From positions 194,208 to 258,207 of the forward strand of contig NZ_JACRYL010000008.1 in NCBI RefSeq assembly GCF_014306625.1: 64,000 nt of DNA, read 5' to 3'. The position numbers were made by a program, and so were the translations under genes. The notes beneath the pieces are model-generated. The model ran no database searches. It was given only the letters and a program-made list of their open reading frames with translations, and had not been told where the DNA came from. Below, piece after piece: positions 16,867 through 26,286 of this stretch (the stretch's first letter is position 1; the number at the start of each line of letters is the position of its first letter). Origin of the DNA: Pedobacter fastidiosus (lineage in GTDB: Bacteria > Bacteroidota > Bacteroidia > Sphingobacteriales > Sphingobacteriaceae).

Positions 16867-18777
16867 CTATTTGTAACTCCTAACGGTAAGCTTGACGGTC
16901 TCAAAAACCAATGGTTCCTTATGCAGTTCGGGTTCAACTGCTTCCCCTTTCCATTCCCATGCTGACACATAACAGAAATCTTTGTCATTGCGAACTGCTT
17001 CACCATCGGGTGTCTGATATTCTTCTCTGAAATGTGCGCCGCAGGATTCTTCACGCTGCAATGCATCATGACACATCAGCTCGCCAAGTTCCAGAAAGTC
17101 CGAAACGCGTCCAGCCTTTTCCAGTTCGGAATTCACGCCTTCATCACCGGTAATCTTCAGCTCATGATCAAACGATTTTTTGAGTGACCTGATTTCGACG
17201 ATGGCCTCTTCCAGGCTTTTTCTCGTTCTGGAAAGTCCGCATTTATCGTAGAGCAGCTTGCCTAGTGTTTTATGGAAATGATCGGCAGAAAGATGCCCTT
17301 TTAGGTTCAAAAACCTATTCAGCTGTTCTCTTACATTATTCTCTGCATCAATAAAGGCAGGATGGTCAGTAGTTACCTTTTCCGCTTTAAGTTCTCCAGA
17401 GAGATAATTCGGGATGGTGTATGGCGCAATAAAATAACCATCTACACAGGATTGGAGCAATGAATTTGCGCCCAACCTATTGGCTCCATGATCTGAAAAA
17501 TTAGCCTCGCCTAAGGCAAAAAGACCGGGAATAGTGGTCATCAGATCATAATCCACCCACAGACCGCCCATGGTAAAGTGTGCAGCGGGAGAAATCAGCA
17601 TGGGCTCTTTATAGGCATCAACACCATTTATTTTATCGTACATCCTAAAAAGGTTGCCATATTTCTCCTCGATCTTGTCCCTTCCCTGTTCCCTGATCGC
17701 TTTTGAAAAATCAAGACAGACTGCATTTTTCATCGGCCCAACTCCACAACCGGCATCAATCCTTTCCTTTGCTGCTCTTGAAGAGATGTCTCGTGGAGAA
17801 AGGTTCCCAAAAGTGGGGTAACGTCTCTCCAGATAATAATCTCTTTCTTCTTCGGGTATATCGTTTGGCACCCGCTCATCACCGGCTTTTTTGGGCACCC
17901 AGATCCTTCCGTCATTGCGTAGGGATTCGGACATCAGGGTGAGCTTGGACTGGGTCTCACCGATCTGTGGCAGACAGGTCGGATGGAACTGTATCCAGCT
18001 TACCCCCGACATAAAGGCACCTTTTTTGTGTGCCCTCCAGATCGCAGAACTATTGCAGCCCATGGCCAGTGTGGAGAGATAATACACCTTTCCATAACCG
18101 CCCGTAGCAAGTACCACCGCATTGGCCACATGGCGCTCAATTTCTCCTGTTTCCAGGTTACGGGCGATAATGCCACGGGCTTTTCCATCGATTAAAACCA
18201 GGTCGAGCATCTCGTGGCGGGTGTAGGTTTTCACCTTGCCTGCCGAAACCTGCCTCATCAGCGCTTGGTAGGCGCCTATCATCAGCTGTTGGCCGGTCTG
18301 CCCCCTCGCATAAAAGGTTCGCGATACCTGCACGCCGCCAAAAGATCTGTTATTTAAATATCCTCCATATTCCCTTGCAAAAGGCACGCCCTGTGCCACG
18401 GCCTGATCGATAAGCGCCAGCGAGCATTCGGCAAGGCGGTAAACGTTGGCTTCGCGTGAACGAAAATCTCCTCCCTTAATCGTATCATAGAACATGCGAT
18501 AAACGCTATCTCCATCGTTCTTGTAATTCTTTGCTGCGTTTACCCCTCCCTGGGCCGCAACCGAATGCGCCCTACGTGCAGAATCCTGAAAACAGAAAGA
18601 CTTTACATTGTATCCCTGTTCTGCAAGTGTTGCCGCACAGGAAGAACCTGCAAGCCCGGTACCTACTACAATGATATCGAGTTTTTTACGGTTGGCAGGG
18701 TTGATGAGTTTTGAGCTGTCCTTATAGTTGTTCCATTTATCGGCAAGGTCACCGGCAGGAATTTTAGCGTCTATCAT
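16867..18777 (-). CDS. sdhA: Succinate dehydrogenase/fumarate reductase flavoprotein subunit
   Basis: 636 residues. FAD-binding G-T-G-L-A-G-S-S at residue 38, the covalent FAD His in A-H-S-V-A-A-Q-G-G, catalytic-site H-F-T-M-G-G-L-W and the [12 protein letters not shown] motif are all present. It interconverts succinate and fumarate at the cytoplasmic face. It overlaps sdhC by 4 bp (translation coupling) and precedes sdhB by 21 bp. Long insertions typical of Bacteroidetes/epsilon-type B subunits are present. Position next to fumC and a dicarboxylate carrier supports a joint role in C4-acid metabolism. Confidence 0.97.
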   Translation of the reverse strand: MIDAKIPAGDLADKWNNYKDSSKLINPANRKKLDIIVVGTGLAGSSCAATLAEQGYNVKSFCFQDSARRAHSVAAQGGVNAAKNYKNDGDSVYRMFYDTIKGGDFRSREANVYRLAECSLALIDQAVAQGVPFAREYGGYLNNRSFGGVQVSRTFYARGQTGQQLMIGAYQALMRQVSAGKVKTYTRHEMLDLVLIDGKARGIIARNLETGEIERHVANAVVLATGGYGKVYYLSTLAMGCNSSAIWRAHKKGAFMSGVSWIQFHPTCLPQIGETQSKLTLMSESLRNDGRIWVPKKAGDERVPNDIPEEERDYYLERRYPTFGNLSPRDISSRAAKERIDAGCGVGPMKNAVCLDFSKAIREQGRDKIEEKYGNLFRMYDKINGVDAYKEPMLISPAAHFTMGGLWVDYDLMTTIPGLFALGEANFSDHGANRLGANSLLQSCVDGYFIAPYTIPNYLSGELKAEKVTTDHPAFIDAENNVREQLNRFLNLKGHLSADHFHKTLGKLLYDKCGLSRTRKSLEEAIVEIRSLKKSFDHELKITGDEGVNSELEKAGRVSDFLELGELMCHDALQREESCGAHFREEYQTPDGEAVRNDKDFCYVSAWEWKGEAVEPELHKEPLVFETVKLTVRSYK

Positions 18778-19442
18778 AATACGTTTAGATTAAAATATAT
18801 GTAAATCGGAATCAGCATAAAGCCCAAGGTGATCGCTAAAGAATAGATCCATCCGAAAACCCGAACCAAACTTGAATATTTGGGATGATAGAGACCAAGC
18901 GTTCTTGATGCGCTGAAAAAACCATGTAAAAGGTGGAAGCCAAGCGCAATGAAGGAAAGCTCATAAATAATGATGTACCAGCCCTGTTGGAATGAGCTGA
19001 TCACAATGGAATACAGATCTTTGTTCCCCTTTGCATCCAGCGGCAAATGACCGAACTTATACACATACCAATAATCCTTAAAATGGATAATCAGAAAAAT
19101 CAGGATAATCGTTCCCAATATCCCCATGTTCCGGCTGTTCCATGAGCTGACCTGACTGCGCTTATCGTAAACATACTTTTCGCCGTTTGCTTTGGTATTT
19201 TTCCTGTTGATGACCAGTGCATAAATGGCATGTCCGATCAGCGAAAGATAGAGTACGTAGGAGATAATTTTGATCAGAATATTTCCCGACAGCAGATGCG
19301 AGTACCAGTTGAACTGTTCCCGAGCCCCAGATTCAGGCAATAACAGCTGCAGGTTTCCCAGCAGATGGATCACCAGAAAGAAGCACAGGAAAAGTCCCGT
19401 TAGGGCCATCACCAGTTTGTATGTTAATGTGGTCTGTTTCAT
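18774..19442 (-). CDS. sdhC: Succinate dehydrogenase cytochrome b subunit (B-type, single-subunit anchor)
   Basis: 222 residues with five membrane helices (about 10-30, 55-75, 105-125, 150-172 and 195-215). Conserved His residues for heme b are in [22 protein letters not shown] and F-H-L-L-H-G. It anchors SdhAB and reacts with menaquinone. First gene of sdhCAB; 85 bp downstream of the DASS carrier. A single larger anchor replaces SdhC and SdhD, as usual for Bacteroidota. Confidence 0.94.
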   Translation of the reverse strand: MKQTTLTYKLVMALTGLFLCFFLVIHLLGNLQLLLPESGAREQFNWYSHLLSGNILIKIISYVLYLSLIGHAIYALVINRKNTKANGEKYVYDKRSQVSSWNSRNMGILGTIILIFLIIHFKDYWYVYKFGHLPLDAKGNKDLYSIVISSFQQGWYIIIYELSFIALGFHLLHGFFSASRTLGLYHPKYSSLVRVFGWIYSLAITLGFMLIPIYIYFNLNVL

Positions 19443-19527
19443 CTATTATTTATATATTTTTATTTGTTGTATAGAACCTTTGATGATTATATTTTATATA
19501 TTTTCAGTAATATAAATTGAATTTATC

Positions 19528-20958
19528 CTACCAAAGCCCGATGACTTTCCACCATAATCCACCAACCAGGAACCAGACCAGTAAGAACAATACGCTCATA
19601 AAGAAGCCTTGTTTCCACCAATCCTTCAAATCAACGTAAGTGCTCCCAAAGAATATCGGTGCAGGACCGTGGCCATAATGGGTAAGTGAACCCATTAAGG
19701 AAGCACAGGCTCCCAAGAAAATAGCGAGCATTGTTCCCGGTACGCCAACTGCAATACCAACGGCCAAGAAAACGGAGTACATGGCCGCAACCTGCGCCGT
19801 TGCGCTGGCAAACATATAATGGCAATAAGAATAAACGAGAATGATGACCGGGAAAGCCAGTTGCCAGCTCAAATGTACCATCTGTCCACCTACCAGGTGA
19901 CCAAACCATCCGATAAAGCCCAATGAATTCAAGAATGACCCCATCATCACCAGGGAAGAAAACCACACAATGGTATCCCATGCCCCTTTTTCTGATTTAA
20001 CATCTTCCCATGTGAGCACACCGCATAAAAGCAGGATACAAAGCCCAATCAATGCACCGGTTGTGGCATCAATAGCAAACAGATTTCCAAAAATCCAAAG
20101 TACCAAAAGAATGATAAAGGTTGCAACCATAAGCCATTCCTTAATACTCATTGGTCCCATTTCCTTCAACTGCCTGGCAGCAATGGCAGGCGCTTCCTTA
20201 GTTTCTTTTAGCTCAGGTGGAAAAACCTTATACAGAAATATTGGCACTAAAAGAAAACATACCAGTCCTGGAACCAGCGCCGCAATGGCCCAGCTTCCCC
20301 AGGTAATGGTTACACCAAGATCCTTTGCGAATTTCTGCGCCATAGGGTTACTGGCTGTAGCGGTCAGAAACATGACCGAGGTAATCATATTCGCGTTGTA
20401 GCTGCTTAAGGTAAGGAAAGCACCGATTTTCCGGTGTGTTTCTGCTTTCTCGGGAATAGATCCCATGTTTACGGCGATAGATTTCATGATTGGAAAGATT
20501 ACCCCTCCCGCCCTTGCAGTATTGCTTGGAATGGCAGGAGCTAAAATAAGATCAGCTGTGTTCAATCCATAAGCCAGGCCCAATGGGCTTTTGCCAAAGA
20601 TCTTGATAAAGCTATAGGCAATCCTGGTACCAAGGCCGGTCTTTATAAATCCCCGGGCTATAAAAAATGCAAGGCCGATCAGCCATATGGTGGAGTTGCC
20701 AAAACCACTAAGTGCATTGAGTATGGATTTTGTCGGATCACCGGGTGCTAAGACTTGTGTGGCGGCACAGAGAGTGATTCCTATAATGGCCATAGTACCC
20801 ATGGTTGCGGCTTTGGAAATAATGCCGACAATGGTTGCTACAAAAATAGCCAGCAAATGCCAGGCATTGGGTTTCACCCCATCGGGTACTGGAATAAACC
20901 AGATGGCCACACCGACCACAAGGGTGATGATGAGCGATTTAAAATTGATCTCTTTCAT
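19528..20958 (-). CDS. DASS family sodium/dicarboxylate or tricarboxylate transporter
   Basis: 476 residues, about 12 membrane helices. The substrate signature appears as P-S-N-T-A-R-A-G-G in the first half and A-S-A-T-A-Q-V-A-A in the second half; the family usually has S-N-T twice, so the second site varies. DASS carriers of the CitT/TtdT-like branch exchange or co-transport succinate, fumarate, malate or citrate. Start chosen at M-K-E-I-N-F-K-S (20958). Lies between the porin (10 bp) and sdhC (85 bp) in a single direction, which fits uptake of C4 acids for the fumarase/Sdh pair. Confidence 0.88.
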   Translation of the reverse strand: MKEINFKSLIITLVVGVAIWFIPVPDGVKPNAWHLLAIFVATIVGIISKAATMGTMAIIGITLCAATQVLAPGDPTKSILNALSGFGNSTIWLIGLAFFIARGFIKTGLGTRIAYSFIKIFGKSPLGLAYGLNTADLILAPAIPSNTARAGGVIFPIMKSIAVNMGSIPEKAETHRKIGAFLTLSSYNANMITSVMFLTATASNPMAQKFAKDLGVTITWGSWAIAALVPGLVCFLLVPIFLYKVFPPELKETKEAPAIAARQLKEMGPMSIKEWLMVATFIILLVLWIFGNLFAIDATTGALIGLCILLLCGVLTWEDVKSEKGAWDTIVWFSSLVMMGSFLNSLGFIGWFGHLVGGQMVHLSWQLAFPVIILVYSYCHYMFASATAQVAAMYSVFLAVGIAVGVPGTMLAIFLGACASLMGSLTHYGHGPAPIFFGSTYVDLKDWWKQGFFMSVLFLLVWFLVGGLWWKVIGLW

Positions 20959-20968
20959 AATATTTAAT

Positions 20969-22117
20969 TTAAAAGCGTATTTGTAACTGAACATAACCTA
21001 AGCTGTGATTGTAGGTTGTAGTTAATGGCAACTGGTTTTTAAACTGATCTATCGCTACCCCAACCTGAACGGCGGCATAAAAATCATCGGCAAAAATCAG
21101 GGAGACATTGGGAATGAGAGTCTGGCGGGGATTGCTCGCCAGTTTGTAGTTCTCATCAAAATATTCATATCTGCAGGAAAACTCTACCGCTCGCAGCCTT
21201 CGGCTTTCGTGGTTGTATCGAAGCGTTGGGAAAAAATAAAATCCATGCATCTGGTATTCGCTTATATCCGGACGGAGGAGCTGCTTATCGGCATTATAGG
21301 ACAGAAAGTTTGCCCCTGTTTTAAATTCAGCCATTAAAAGCAGATCGAATTTTCTGGCTAAGGGAATCTTGGCCGTCGCATCAGCGCCATAGGCCTGGCC
21401 GATGCTGCTGGATGCCATACTGCCCGATCCTGCATTAATGCCAATGGTGAAATCCTTTAAAAAATCTGCTTCCAGTCTACCATAAAGATTTTTGGTGTTG
21501 TTGTCATCGGATGATTGGTTCTTGTTGTTTCCGTTGTAGGCGCCTGCAAAATAGCGGATTTTGCCTCCTGAGACAACATTGCCCAGAACGGAAATTCCGG
21601 TCTGAAAACTCTGCCAGCCATTTTTCCCAAAGGCATAGTACTGGTTTGAAAAATCCAGTGTGCGGATAATATCCACTGCCATGGCATCCTCTATCCCAAA
21701 GAACGGACGAAACTGCCCAGCTTGGATGTGGAAATACTCACTAAGCGAATATTTGATATAGGCATTTTCAAGCACCTTGTTGGTGGGATCGGTATTGAAC
21801 TCTGCTAAATTGGCCAGAATATTTGCCGAAAAATGATCATTGATATCTCCCTTAACCATTACCCTTGCCCTTTTAATGAGGAAAGTATTGGATATCGCCT
21901 TTGATGTGGCCGGATCGAAATTCTTTCCGTTAATATCGACATCCTTATCCAAAGAGAGTACATATCTGGTCTGCAAGACTCCAGCAAAGGTCAGTTTTCT
22001 TTTATAGGCTGAATAGTTTTTGAGCGTATCGCTCAATCTGGTGCGGTCCTTCTGTTGCGCTTGGCCAACAAAAGAATTGGCAATCAGAATTACAAAAAGT
22101 ATGTAGAGTTGTTTCAT
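20969..22117 (-). CDS. Phosphate-selective porin O/P-like outer-membrane channel
   Basis: 382 residues with a signal peptide (MKQLYILFVILIANSFVG, then Q-A-Q) from the ATG at 22117; the ORF is open 12 codons upstream. The mature part is rich in alternating aromatic/hydrophobic strands and turns (for example F-L-I-K-R-A-R-V-M-V-K-G, G-Q-F-R-P-F-F-G-I-E-D), the pattern of porin O/P 16-strand barrels, and ends with an aromatic residue (Q-L-Q-I-R-F). Sitting between fumC and the DASS carrier, it probably admits dicarboxylates rather than phosphate. Confidence 0.85.
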   Translation of the reverse strand: MKQLYILFVILIANSFVGQAQQKDRTRLSDTLKNYSAYKRKLTFAGVLQTRYVLSLDKDVDINGKNFDPATSKAISNTFLIKRARVMVKGDINDHFSANILANLAEFNTDPTNKVLENAYIKYSLSEYFHIQAGQFRPFFGIEDAMAVDIIRTLDFSNQYYAFGKNGWQSFQTGISVLGNVVSGGKIRYFAGAYNGNNKNQSSDDNNTKNLYGRLEADFLKDFTIGINAGSGSMASSSIGQAYGADATAKIPLARKFDLLLMAEFKTGANFLSYNADKQLLRPDISEYQMHGFYFFPTLRYNHESRRLRAVEFSCRYEYFDENYKLASNPRQTLIPNVSLIFADDFYAAVQVGVAIDQFKNQLPLTTTYNHSLGYVQLQIRF

Positions 22118-22163
22118 GATCTGGATGTTTTGTAGTTGGTTATATGCTCTCAATAAAAAATTG

Positions 22164-23597
22164 CTATTTAATCGTTCCGATCATATCCTCAGGCCGTACC
22201 CATTCATCAAACTGCTCATTCGTAACCAGCCCAAGCGCTATGGCAGATTCCCTCAGCGATTTGTTATCCTTTAGGGCTGCTTTAGCAATCCTGGCAGAAT
22301 TATCATAACCAATATGGGGATTCAGGGCTGTTACCAGCATGAGTGACGTTTCGAGGTGTTTTTTAATACCGTCATAATTGGGCTCAATGCCTAAGGCGCA
22401 GTGTTCATTAAATGAACAACAGGCATCGCCGATCAATCTTGCTGACTGCAGAAAGTTAGCGGCCATTACGGGCTTAAATACATTGAGCTGAAACTGTCCG
22501 TTTGATCCTGCAACGGTAATCGCCACATCATTACCCATCACCTGCGCAGCAACCATGGTTACTGCTTCATTTTGGGTCGGGTTTACTTTGCCGGGCATGA
22601 TGGATGAGCCTGGTTCGTTTTCGGGTAGGTGTAATTCCCCAATACTGCATCTAGGCCCTGAGGCCAGCATGCGGATATTGTTGGCAATGTGCATAAGGGA
22701 AACTGCAATCTGTTTTAGTGCGCCATGGCTTTCCACTACGGCATCATGAGCAGACAGTGCCTCAAATTTATTGTCCGCCGTACGGAAAGGTAGACCGGTA
22801 AAATCTGCAATGTATTTTGCAACGGCAACATCATATCCCTTTGGTGTATTCATGCCCGTACCAACTGCTGTTCCGCCAAGTGCCAGTTCAGAAAGGTGAT
22901 CCAATGTATGTCGCAGGGCCTTTAACCCATGGTCCAGCTGTGATACATAACCTGATATTTCCTGTCCGAGGGTTAAGGGTGTTGCATCCATTAAATGGGT
23001 ACGGCCAATCTTAACCACATTTGTGAAGTTTTCTGATTTTATCCTTAAGGTATCCCTAAGTTTTTCAATACCGGGAATAGTGATATCCACCAATATCTTA
23101 TAGGCTGCAATGTGCATAGCCGTTGGAAAAGTGTCGTTTGAAGACTGTGATTTGTTTACATCATCATTTGGGTGAACATACAGTTTACCCTCACCCATTT
23201 CATTGCCCTGCAGCACATGGATCCGGTTAGAGATGACTTCGTTTGCATTCATATTCGACTGGGTTCCTGACCCGGTCTGCCAGATCACCAACGGGAATTC
23301 CCCGAAAAGCTTTCCATCTATGATCTCATCACATACCTTTGCGATAAGGTCCCTTTTATCTGTGGGAAGAACATTGAGATCTTTATTTGCATAGGCGGCA
23401 GCTTTCTTCAGGAAGCCAAAAGCCTCAATAATCTCTTCGGGCATGGATGCCTTCGGGCCGATCTTAAAGTTGTTTCTTGAGCGCTCGGTCTGCGCTCCCC
23501 AATAGCGGTTTCTTGGTACCTGAACATCGCCCATACTGTCGTGTTCGGTTCTTGATACGGATAGACCTGTGTTATTTATTTCTTTTAAGATAGACAT
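22164..23597 (-). CDS. fumC: Class II fumarate hydratase
   Basis: 477 residues. FumC interconverts fumarate and malate without an iron-sulfur cluster. Signature [11 protein letters not shown] is present (around residue 330), with [14 protein letters not shown] and [10 protein letters not shown]. It is the first gene of a run fumC-porin-DASS-sdhCAB. An FNR-type box at 23674-23687 lies midway between fumC and the divergent tautomerase, with a TAACCTTG -7-like element on the minus strand at 23632-23639. A stable, oxygen-tolerant fumarase in a low-oxygen regulon fits fumarate respiration. Confidence 0.97.
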   Translation of the reverse strand: MSILKEINNTGLSVSRTEHDSMGDVQVPRNRYWGAQTERSRNNFKIGPKASMPEEIIEAFGFLKKAAAYANKDLNVLPTDKRDLIAKVCDEIIDGKLFGEFPLVIWQTGSGTQSNMNANEVISNRIHVLQGNEMGEGKLYVHPNDDVNKSQSSNDTFPTAMHIAAYKILVDITIPGIEKLRDTLRIKSENFTNVVKIGRTHLMDATPLTLGQEISGYVSQLDHGLKALRHTLDHLSELALGGTAVGTGMNTPKGYDVAVAKYIADFTGLPFRTADNKFEALSAHDAVVESHGALKQIAVSLMHIANNIRMLASGPRCSIGELHLPENEPGSSIMPGKVNPTQNEAVTMVAAQVMGNDVAITVAGSNGQFQLNVFKPVMAANFLQSARLIGDACCSFNEHCALGIEPNYDGIKKHLETSLMLVTALNPHIGYDNSARIAKAALKDNKSLRESAIALGLVTNEQFDEWVRPEDMIGTIK

Positions 23598-23673
23598 ATA
23601 TGCTTCGTTTAGGATATGCAGTAAAGGTGCACAAGGTTAGCTGGCTCAGCCATGACCGCAATCAAGAGATAAG

Positions 23674-23687
23674 ATGATGTGAATCAG
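23674..23687. promoter_or_regulatory. FNR-type box between fumC and tautomerase (ATGAT-GTGA-ATCAG)
   Basis: The core TGAT-N4-ATCA is perfect. Its centre (23680.5) is exactly 83.5 bp from both start codons. For the tautomerase, a -7-like TACCTTGT at 23711-23718 puts the box at about -41.5; for fumC, TAACCTTG on the minus strand at 23632-23639 puts it at about -52.5. Confidence 0.65.
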
Positions 23688-23763
23688 CCGAAATCACATA
23701 CAAATAAGCCTACCTTGTATATGGGATAACCAATTCCGGTCTATGCCTACAAAAAAACATGCT

Positions 23764-24159
23764 ATGCCCTATCTTCAGTTGGAAGTCATCAGAAACTACC
23801 CTTACGCTACTAAAAAATTATTGGCAAAAAGAATCGGAGAAACTTATTCAAAGATTATGAAAGCAGATCAAAACCGCATAACGGTAAGCATCCGTGAGCT
23901 TGGCGAAGGCTCCATTTGGCGTTGTGGCGATGAGGAACCCATGCCGGCAGCCATTATGATGTGCGATATCCGAAAAGGAAGGGATGCGCATCTCAGAATA
24001 GCACTTTCTAAAGCGCTTATTGAAATGTGCAATGAGGTGCTTGGACTGGAAACAGGCCAGCTAAACATCGAATTTACTCAGCATAGTGGCGATGAAATGT
24101 ACCACCAGCGCTTGGGAAGTTTTAGTGCCGATTGGACTGCTAACGAGGGATCTTTATAA
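23764..24159 (+). CDS. Tautomerase/MIF superfamily enzyme
   Basis: 131 residues, start set at M-P-Y-L-Q-L-E-V (23764) because tautomerases use Pro at position 1 after Met removal; the frame opens 7 codons earlier. The beta-alpha-beta pattern and length (about 130 residues) fit the fused 4-oxalocrotonate/MIF class rather than the 62-residue type. Substrate is unknown; related proteins act on keto-enol or halogenated acids. Divergent from fumC with a shared FNR-type box at equal distance; ends 17 bp before the convergent L,D-transpeptidase-like gene with a hairpin between. Confidence 0.75.
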   Translation: MPYLQLEVIRNYPYATKKLLAKRIGETYSKIMKADQNRITVSIRELGEGSIWRCGDEEPMPAAIMMCDIRKGRDAHLRIALSKALIEMCNEVLGLETGQLNIEFTQHSGDEMYHQRLGSFSADWTANEGSL

Positions 24160-24169
24160 TCGATCCCTC
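24145..24169. terminator. Bidirectional hairpin between tautomerase and L,D-transpeptidase-like gene
   Basis: Arms GAGGGATC and GATCCCTC (8 bp, perfect) with a 9-base loop, overlapping the tautomerase stop region between two convergent genes. Weak T-runs, so partly rho-like; still the only obvious stop for both genes. Confidence 0.6.
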
Positions 24170-24175
24170 AAAAGA

Positions 24176-25678
24176 TTATCGCCTCGAGCTGATTTTCTTA
24201 TCTGAAGCGAGCAACCTTTCGTAGCCGTACATCGCCATTTCCAGCGACCGATCTTGAGCATAAATATCCTTGTAAATAACGAGCTGACTGTCTATCATTT
24301 CACAGGTTAGGTAAGTTATTTTTAATGGAATGGGTCTGTCCAGCTTAAAATCTGTAGTCTTATCTTCTACAATGGCGGTATGCAATAAAGTTCTTCCATT
24401 GGCCGAACCGTCCTGAATCAATAATAATCCAGCCAATTTTTCGGCCTGATCAATATAGATACAGCCAGTACTCAAGGCTCTTTGGGGGAAGCGGGCCAAT
24501 TTAGATAAAGGCATATCATGTAGATAAATATCGGAAGCTCCTGCAAAGCGAAAGAGAATTCTGCCCATTGCATGGTCGCAAGCCTCAGACTGACGTGCGT
24601 GATAACCTTTTGGTTGTGCTTTTATCTGCAGGAGTTTTTTTGCTGTGATTTCGACAAATCTGCCTTTCGAATCATAGATAGCAAAGTGGTTATTTGCCAT
24701 ATAGCTCGGGTTTTTGATTGCTCCGGGCAAAACTTCTTCTATAAACATCCGCTCAGTCACCCTGCGATCTGGTATGGCGGTTATAGCGATTAACTTACTT
24801 TCCAATACCGGGGTTGGCGAAGAAGGTTTGCCCACAATAATTTTAAAGGTATAAACAGAATCCCTGAGTTTCATTTTTGCGGTAAAGGCAGGAATGTTAA
24901 TGATCAGGCTTGGTGTCTGGCTGGCAGAAAGCCATCTTAAACGCTCCATATTTATTGTCATTTTCTTAACGCTCTCTTCTGGAAATTCATAACTGTCTTC
25001 CAGATACTGGCCACGCACCAAGTGCATATATTTTTGCAGATCATCATACTCTTTTGATGAGGGCTGTACCCTTGCGATTTCGTTATAGAAATCTTTGCTT
25101 TCCATTAATTGCAATAATTTAGCTTCAGCACTAAAGTCTCCATAACCGCCATCATCAATCCGGGATGGTGTTAGAGCAGTATTGAATTTTCCATAATGCA
25201 GGTGGTTCATAAAGGTAATCATCGCATCGGTCATTAACACATCGAAGATTGCACGCTGGCCACCACCCAGCATATCGGGATCTTCGTCCAATACCTTTAC
25301 CTGTTCATAAACGAGCTCACTGGAGTGAAAGTCCTGACGGTTGAGGCCAAACTGAGAAATACAGTCCAGAATCATCATCGCCGGAGCAAGTTGTCTATTG
25401 TGATTTTCCTTTTCTACCCAAGCCAATGCGTAACCTTTAGATTTGTAAAAACGCTCTACAGATTTAGGATAGTTTAATGTGCCTTGGCAGGCCAAAAGTT
25501 GTGCTTTGGTCTGCTCAGAGATAAATGCATTGCGTTTTTCTCCCTCCTTTGTAAAAGTAATTGCAGGGCGCTGCGCCAGTACATTAAAGGAGATGTGTGC
25601 AAGCAGGCAGATCATCCATATGATAAACACCGTTCTATAACTTTTCGAAAAGTGCGCTGTTTTGAAGATATTTTTCAT
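24176..25678 (-). CDS. YkuD-type L,D-transpeptidase-like protein with altered catalytic motif
   Basis: 500 residues from M-K-N-I-F-K-T-A (25678). A signal/anchor helix (about 15-33) leads into a YcbB-like scaffold domain (S-V-E-R-F-Y-K-S-K-G-Y-A-L-A-W-V) and then the YkuD domain. Family enzymes crosslink peptidoglycan 3-3 using His and Cys in H-D-x-P ... S-H-G-C-(I/V)-R. Here the first part is H-D-M-P, but the core is S-T-G-C-I-Y-I: Cys is kept while the adjacent His and the Arg are Thr and Tyr. The second copy at 43449 has the intact motif. So the enzyme may be inactive, altered or regulatory. Upstream palindrome TCATCATGATGA at 25716-25727. Confidence 0.8.
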   Translation of the reverse strand: MKNIFKTAHFSKSYRTVFIIWMICLLAHISFNVLAQRPAITFTKEGEKRNAFISEQTKAQLLACQGTLNYPKSVERFYKSKGYALAWVEKENHNRQLAPAMMILDCISQFGLNRQDFHSSELVYEQVKVLDEDPDMLGGGQRAIFDVLMTDAMITFMNHLHYGKFNTALTPSRIDDGGYGDFSAEAKLLQLMESKDFYNEIARVQPSSKEYDDLQKYMHLVRGQYLEDSYEFPEESVKKMTINMERLRWLSASQTPSLIINIPAFTAKMKLRDSVYTFKIIVGKPSSPTPVLESKLIAITAIPDRRVTERMFIEEVLPGAIKNPSYMANNHFAIYDSKGRFVEITAKKLLQIKAQPKGYHARQSEACDHAMGRILFRFAGASDIYLHDMPLSKLARFPQRALSTGCIYIDQAEKLAGLLLIQDGSANGRTLLHTAIVEDKTTDFKLDRPIPLKITYLTCEMIDSQLVIYKDIYAQDRSLEMAMYGYERLLASDKKISSRR

Positions 25679-25715
25679 ATTTATTTTTATTAGTTTAAGA
25701 TAGGGAATGGAAATT

Positions 25716-25727
25716 TCATCATGATGA
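25716..25727. promoter_or_regulatory. Palindrome TCATCATGATGA upstream of L,D-transpeptidase-like gene
   Basis: Perfect 12-bp palindrome 38 bp upstream of the start. It uses TGATGA half-sites like the FNR-type boxes but has no TGA-N6-TCA core, so I list it apart from that set. Confidence 0.3.
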
Positions 25728-25774
25728 TCTTTGAGCAACAAACTTCGCTCTAATCCTCTTATCCTAAAATGATT

Positions 25775-25798
25775 AAGGTCAGCCTTTCGGCTGACCTT
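25775..25798 (-). terminator. Rho-independent-type hairpin after the 25845 gene
   Basis: Perfect 10-bp arms AAGGTCAGCC/GGCTGACCTT with a GAAA tetraloop on the minus strand, 47 bp after the stop of the hypothetical gene at 25845 and before the promoter of the L,D-transpeptidase-like gene. Confidence 0.75.
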
Positions 25799-25844
25799 GC
25801 ACATGATTATTCTCTCGACAGGAGAAGTAAAGTCGTTGATGGAT

Positions 25845-26261
25845 TTATGATATTTCTTGCTGAGCCTTTATAACTTGCTCTACGGCCAAAAAAAGTTCTT
25901 TTTTGAGTGTTCTGTAAGTCGTTGCTAAATGGATCATAGCATGTTCCATCTGCTCGTGCCTTTCTGTTAGGAATTCTCCTCGGTCAAATACCAGATCTTC
26001 GGTTTGTCCCTCCAAATCCTTAAGGTGTTCGATTAGATGGAGATCTGCACTATATTTATCTTTTTCTAGTTGCAGTAATTTAGTACCTACACTTTTTAGT
26101 GCTCCAAGATATTTAGGATCAGACAGCCGAATAAAATAATCGTCTAGAAGGTGGTGTAAAAAAACGGTTTCAATCTTAAAAAAATCTATATCCGATGCCC
26201 AATGTCTGGCTCTGGCGTGATATTGACGATACGTCGCAGAGGTGCTGTTTATGCCGTTCAT
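25845..26261 (-). CDS. Hypothetical helical protein, possible hemerythrin-like fold
   Basis: 138 residues, almost all predicted helix. It contains F-K-I-E-T-V-F-L-H-H-L-L-D-D-Y-F near the N-terminus and E-R-H-E-Q-M-E-H-A-M-I-H-L in the middle, with His/Glu spacing that recalls a four-helix bundle, but I cannot confirm metal sites. No signal peptide. It follows the USP at 26287 on the same strand after 25 bp, so it is probably in that FNR-box-controlled unit, and is closed by a strong hairpin at 25775-25798. Function not assigned. Confidence 0.65.
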   Translation of the reverse strand: MNGINSTSATYRQYHARARHWASDIDFFKIETVFLHHLLDDYFIRLSDPKYLGALKSVGTKLLQLEKDKYSADLHLIEHLKDLEGQTEDLVFDRGEFLTERHEQMEHAMIHLATTYRTLKKELFLAVEQVIKAQQEIS

Positions 26262-26286
26262 AATTATAAAAGTTTAGGTAAGAGCA

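Noticed and set aside
23679..23699. TGTGA-N11-TCACA symmetric site
   Set aside because: The spacing does not fit CRP (N6); the overlapping TGAT-N4-ATCA box explains the symmetry better and matches the other sites.
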